Source of the DNA: Terrisporobacter sp.
GTDB lineage: Bacteria; Bacillota_A; Clostridia; Peptostreptococcales; Peptostreptococcaceae
Assembly (NCBI GenBank): GCA_029851945.1
Contig: JARKUZ010000002.1
Location: 1 to 25,943 of the forward strand
Direction: 5' to 3'
Length of the DNA: 25,943 nt
Shown here: positions 23,456 to 25,943 of the stretch, in pieces
Layout: each line of letters starts with the position of its first letter
How positions within the stretch are numbered: position 1 is the stretch's first letter
The notes under the pieces: generated by a model
Seen by the model: only the letters and a program-made list of their open reading frames with translations
Told to the model about the DNA's origin: nothing
Databases searched by the model: none
Made by a program: the position numbers and the translations under genes

Positions 23456-24322
23456 ATGAAGCTAGATAAAAAAGACTATGGAATAATCATAATAGGTGTA
23501 ATACTTGGAATGATATTCACAGAAAAAGTATCACAAATAGTGTGGATTTTAGGAATAATGTATTTTCTGTACAAATATTTATGGAATGGAGAAATATACG
23601 AAGACTTATTAGATTATGATATAGAATTCATAGATAAAGAAAAATACTACCAAAGCTTAAAAAAAATGATGATATTTATAGATATATATTTAATTATAAA
23701 AATAATAATTATTCTATTAACGGATATTTATGTACATATAGGTATTGAAGTAGCATTACTTATTCCAATTATAACAATTTATGGTGATAGCTTAAGTCGT
23801 AAATATATAAAGTCTATCAATGGAGAGGAAATTGTTAGAGATAGAAAATTTATTAAGAATAAAGTCCTAACTGCTTTTATACTTGTAATATTTATGGGAT
23901 ATACTTATACTTACTTATCTAACATAAAAATAAATTCAAATGAAATAAAGTCAAACAACTACTCATATAGTCTGACTTATGATGACAATAAAAATAAAGT
24001 AGTTGAAGTTAAATCTAAAGATGATTTTTATCAAAGAGCAGAGTTTACGAAAGAAAATATTTCTTATATGGGTAAATATATAAAGTATAGTAAGAAATAT
24101 GTATATATGAATATAGTAAAGGACTATTGTCTTGTAGCTACTATATTTATGTTCGTACTTGCAATTGCTCAAACTAATTTTAAAGATAGAAAAAAATCTT
24201 CTACGGCAGTAAATGTGTTTTTGATATTGTCTTTGGTGTTTTTAAGCATATGGTCAATTAATACAAATGATCTTCAGTACAACTTAACTAATTATTTTCA
24301 TGAGTATGTAGAAACTTATTAA
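23456..24322 (+). CDS. unrecognised multi-pass membrane protein
   Basis: A 288-residue protein with about six to seven hydrophobic segments (roughly 8-24, 26-42, 70-90, 93-112, 138-158, 219-240 and 250-270). A hydrophilic stretch of about 60 residues between the fifth and sixth (SNEIKSNNYSYSLTYDDNKNK onward) may be the extracellular part. ATG 23456 has AAGGAG 7 nt upstream. No family is recognised and no conserved catalytic motif is visible. It is monocistronic, ended by a terminator at 24352, and convergent with the sigma/anti-sigma pair. Confidence 0.75.
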   Translation: MKLDKKDYGIIIIGVILGMIFTEKVSQIVWILGIMYFLYKYLWNGEIYEDLLDYDIEFIDKEKYYQSLKKMMIFIDIYLIIKIIIILLTDIYVHIGIEVALLIPIITIYGDSLSRKYIKSINGEEIVRDRKFIKNKVLTAFILVIFMGYTYTYLSNIKINSNEIKSNNYSYSLTYDDNKNKVVEVKSKDDFYQRAEFTKENISYMGKYIKYSKKYVYMNIVKDYCLVATIFMFVLAIAQTNFKDRKKSSTAVNVFLILSLVFLSIWSINTNDLQYNLTNYFHEYVETY

Positions 24323-24351
24323 GTATGAAGGCTTATAATTTCCTTATAATT

Positions 24352-24386
24352 AAAAAATGGATCCTCTAATATAGGATCCATTTTTT
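24352..24386. terminator. bidirectional terminator between convergent genes
   Basis: AAAAAATGGATCCT pairs perfectly with AGGATCCATTTTTT (14 bp, 7-nt loop), with T-runs on both strands. It serves both the 23456 gene and the anti-sigma gene ending at 24396. Confidence 0.92.
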
Positions 24387-24395
24387 AATAAAAAT

Positions 24396-25193
24396 TTACT
24401 TAAAATATTTATTTACTATTTCATTTATTTTGCTCTCATCTAATGAGGATGCAATACCTATATTTCCATTTAACATATGCCACACATAATTGTGAACATG
24501 TACAGCATTTGAGAAATCTCCATTTTTCCATCTATTTAGCTGACTATTCAAATACTTTTTAGCATCTGCATTATTTATTAATTTTATTGAATCTAGAGCT
24601 AAATCAATATTATCTGGAGTAATTTCTACTAATCCAAACTTCTTACCATCGCTTGCATTTATGATCCCGTTAGACATTTGATGGATAAAATTCACCACAT
24701 CATATTCACTAGTAATTTTACTTACATTATTGCTATTACTTGATGAACTTTGATTTACTTTATAATTACTCATTCTAATAAATTCAACCTTATTATCTTC
24801 ATTTAATACAGCTTTAGGTATTATAGTATCTATTTTTAAATAAGCAGATATTTTATCTACTTTAAGAAAAGCATTTATTTTTGATAAACCATTCATCAAT
24901 ACAGGTGAATAATGTGCTAGGACAGGATTATAGACACCTATTGATAAAATAACAATTAATATAGAGGCTGCTTTTATAAAATTATTTTTAAGTTTATCTT
25001 TCTTTATATCTTTTTCAGCTTTATCTATGGCTGATTTTATTAAACTATCTTTGTCAAAGCTATATTTTATATTGTCTATTTTCTCTTTATCTATGTGAAA
25101 ATCATTCATTTCTTTATCTATTTCTTCTATAGAGATTTCTTCAAATAATTCACTATCAAAATTATTATTTATGTCTTTTTTATTCTTAATCAT
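24396..25193 (-). CDS. anti-sigma-like membrane protein with C-terminal DUF6241 domain
   Basis: A 265-residue protein with a charged cytoplasmic N terminus (about 1-68), one membrane helix (about 69-90, FIKAASILIVILSIGVYNPVLA) and an extracellular region. The C-terminal part (about 160-265: VVNFIHQMSNGII, EITPDNIDLALDSIKLI, QLNRWKNGDFSNAVHVHNYVWHMLNG and IASSLDESKINEIV) resembles DUF6241. The gene overlaps the sigma-factor gene by 8 bases, with its RBS inside that gene, so the two are coupled. The topology and coupling point to an anti-sigma factor that sequesters the 25713 sigma factor; the anti-sigma activity is inferred. Confidence 0.82.
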   Translation of the reverse strand: MIKNKKDINNNFDSELFEEISIEEIDKEMNDFHIDKEKIDNIKYSFDKDSLIKSAIDKAEKDIKKDKLKNNFIKAASILIVILSIGVYNPVLAHYSPVLMNGLSKINAFLKVDKISAYLKIDTIIPKAVLNEDNKVEFIRMSNYKVNQSSSSNSNNVSKITSEYDVVNFIHQMSNGIINASDGKKFGLVEITPDNIDLALDSIKLINNADAKKYLNSQLNRWKNGDFSNAVHVHNYVWHMLNGNIGIASSLDESKINEIVNKYFK

Positions 25194-25713
25194 TTATATA
25201 GCCCTCCTTCAGTAAATTTTTCATATCCTTTACTGCCTTCCTAAGGTGTGTTTTAATTGTATTTACAGGACGGTCTAAGATTGTTGATATTTCTTCTAAT
25301 TTTAAATCTTCTATGTATCTGAGTATAATTACATCTTTATATTTATCTTCCAATTCATCGATTGCATTGTATAAATCTATTTTCACATCTATATTATTAT
25401 CATTATGAACTTTAGTAATATAGCTATTTTCATCATGAGTTAACTCAATCATACCATTTTTTCTTAAATAATCATTTGCTACATTTATAAGAATCCTGCT
25501 AATCCAAGTCTTGAAATATTGAGGTTCTTTTAAAGTTTTAATATTTCTATAGGCTTTGTATATGGTTTCTTGAACTATTTCTTTTGCATCTTCTTCATAC
25601 TTACATCTTAAATAGGCTTCTTTGTATAGCCTGTCAAAGTAAATATTTATTAATTGTTCGAAAGAGTCTATATCTCCCTTGATAGCTCTCTTTACTAATA
25701 ATATATCTTCCAT
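25186..25713 (-). CDS. ECF-type RNA polymerase sigma factor
   Basis: A 175-residue sigma factor with region 2 (about 18-85; FEQLINIYFDRLYKEAYLRC, DAKEIVQETIYKAYRNIKTLKEPQYF and WISRILINVANDYLRK) and region 4 (about 118-165; IDELEDKYKDVIILRYIEDLKLEEISTIL and PVNTIKTHLRKAVKDMKNLL). It belongs to the SigV/SigW-like ECF group. ATG at 25713-25711 is preceded by AAGGAG. An ECF-style promoter lies about 32 bp upstream (25774-25745, minus strand) and the same box is found facing the other way at 25895-25924, suggesting autoregulation plus control of the next gene beyond the window. Its partner is the overlapping anti-sigma-like gene. Confidence 0.93.
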   Translation of the reverse strand: MEDILLVKRAIKGDIDSFEQLINIYFDRLYKEAYLRCKYEEDAKEIVQETIYKAYRNIKTLKEPQYFKTWISRILINVANDYLRKNGMIELTHDENSYITKVHNDNNIDVKIDLYNAIDELEDKYKDVIILRYIEDLKLEEISTILDRPVNTIKTHLRKAVKDMKNLLKEGYIND

Positions 25714-25744
25714 TTTTACTCCTTCTATTTGTTAGTTTTCATCA

Positions 25745-25774
25745 ATTAGACGTGGTTAATCAACAAAAGGTTTT
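25745..25774 (-). promoter_or_regulatory. ECF-type promoter of the sigma operon
   Basis: On the minus strand AAAAC (25774-25770), a 17-bp spacer and CGTCTAAT (25752-25745) resemble ECF promoters (GAAAC-N16/17-CGTC). About 32 bp lie between it and the start codon. The identical combination is present at 25895-25924. Confidence 0.7.
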
Positions 25775-25894
25775 AATTATTTGTAAAATACAGAAAAATT
25801 ATATAGTAAAAAGGCAAAGTATTAAATTTAAAAAATATTTAATTATAATAAAAAAAATTTATACTGGAACATTTATATAATTTATTAAAAAATT

Positions 25895-25924
25895 AAAACT
25901 TTTTTCAGGAGATTACCGTCTAAT
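25895..25924 (+). promoter_or_regulatory. ECF-type promoter facing the right edge
   Basis: AAAAC (25895-25899), a 17-bp spacer and CGTCTAAT (25917-25924), the same boxes and spacing as the sigma operon promoter but on the plus strand. It should drive a gene beginning beyond position 25943. The stretch 25775-25894 between the two promoters is AT-rich and has no visible gene. Confidence 0.7.
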
Positions 25925-25943
25925 AAGCACGGAGTGAAAAAGG

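Noticed and set aside
1..25943. CRISPR arrays, tRNA or rRNA genes, phage genes, riboswitches
   Set aside because: No regularly spaced repeats, cloverleaf sequences or conserved RNA motifs were seen on either strand; I could not run covariance searches.

Overview
The window is very AT-rich, with AGA/ATA/TTA-dominated codon use, AGGAGG-type ribosome binding sites and frequent TTG/GTG starts. It looks like a chromosomal stretch of a low-GC Firmicute of class Clostridia (Clostridium or Peptostreptococcaceae type). No tRNA, rRNA, CRISPR array, phage structural gene or replication origin is visible. Coding is organised in short operons separated by AT-rich gaps that hold hairpins, dispersed repeats and decayed genes.

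Layout. (a) 1-326: the 3' end of an unrecognised gene. (b) 522-5102: a complete BceRS-BceAB-type antimicrobial peptide sensing and detoxification module (response regulator, intramembrane-sensing kinase, ATPase, 10-TM permease). (c) 5227-7488: an orphan gene, a decayed LURP-one-like start, copy A of a dispersed repeat, a strongly operator-decorated XRE regulator/membrane-protein pair, an IS3 remnant and a membrane-anchored orphan. (d) 7787-9687 on the minus strand: a GntR (YtrA-type) autoregulated ABC exporter operon with a clear promoter and operator. (e) 9770-10623: remnants, terminators and a small membrane protein. (f) 10631-18423: a sucrose or fructo-oligosaccharide locus, with a divergent LacI-type regulator, a lipoprotein binding protein, two permeases, an MsmK/UgpC-type ATPase, an intracellular GH32 fructosidase and a PfkB fructokinase. 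Sugar would be imported unphosphorylated, cleaved in the cytoplasm, and the fructose phosphorylated. (g) 18459-19434: a broken IS3-family transposase. (h) 19602-21573: a decayed DUF4236-like start, repeat copy B, and an ECF sigma factor with a DUF4179 anti-sigma-like protein. (i) 21663-24322: terminators, a MATE exporter and an orphan membrane protein. (j) 24396-25713 on the minus strand: a second ECF sigma factor with an anti-sigma-like DUF6241 protein.

Three kinds of envelope-facing regulation (Bce two-component/ABC, YtrA/ABC, two ECF sigma/anti-sigma pairs) surround one catabolic operon, so most of the window is envelope stress and drug or peptide response plus one sugar pathway. The most interesting non-coding signals are: matched ECF-type promoters (AAAAC-N17-CGTCTAAT) facing away from each other at the right edge; a ~146-bp repeat present twice with a structurally conserved hairpin; gene starts that stop abruptly beside these repeats; two TGTAA-N8-TTACA dyads on the XRE promoter; and three overlapping LacI-type operators at 12-bp pitch on the sugar operon. 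I see no gene cluster that is clearly a new defence or biosynthetic system.
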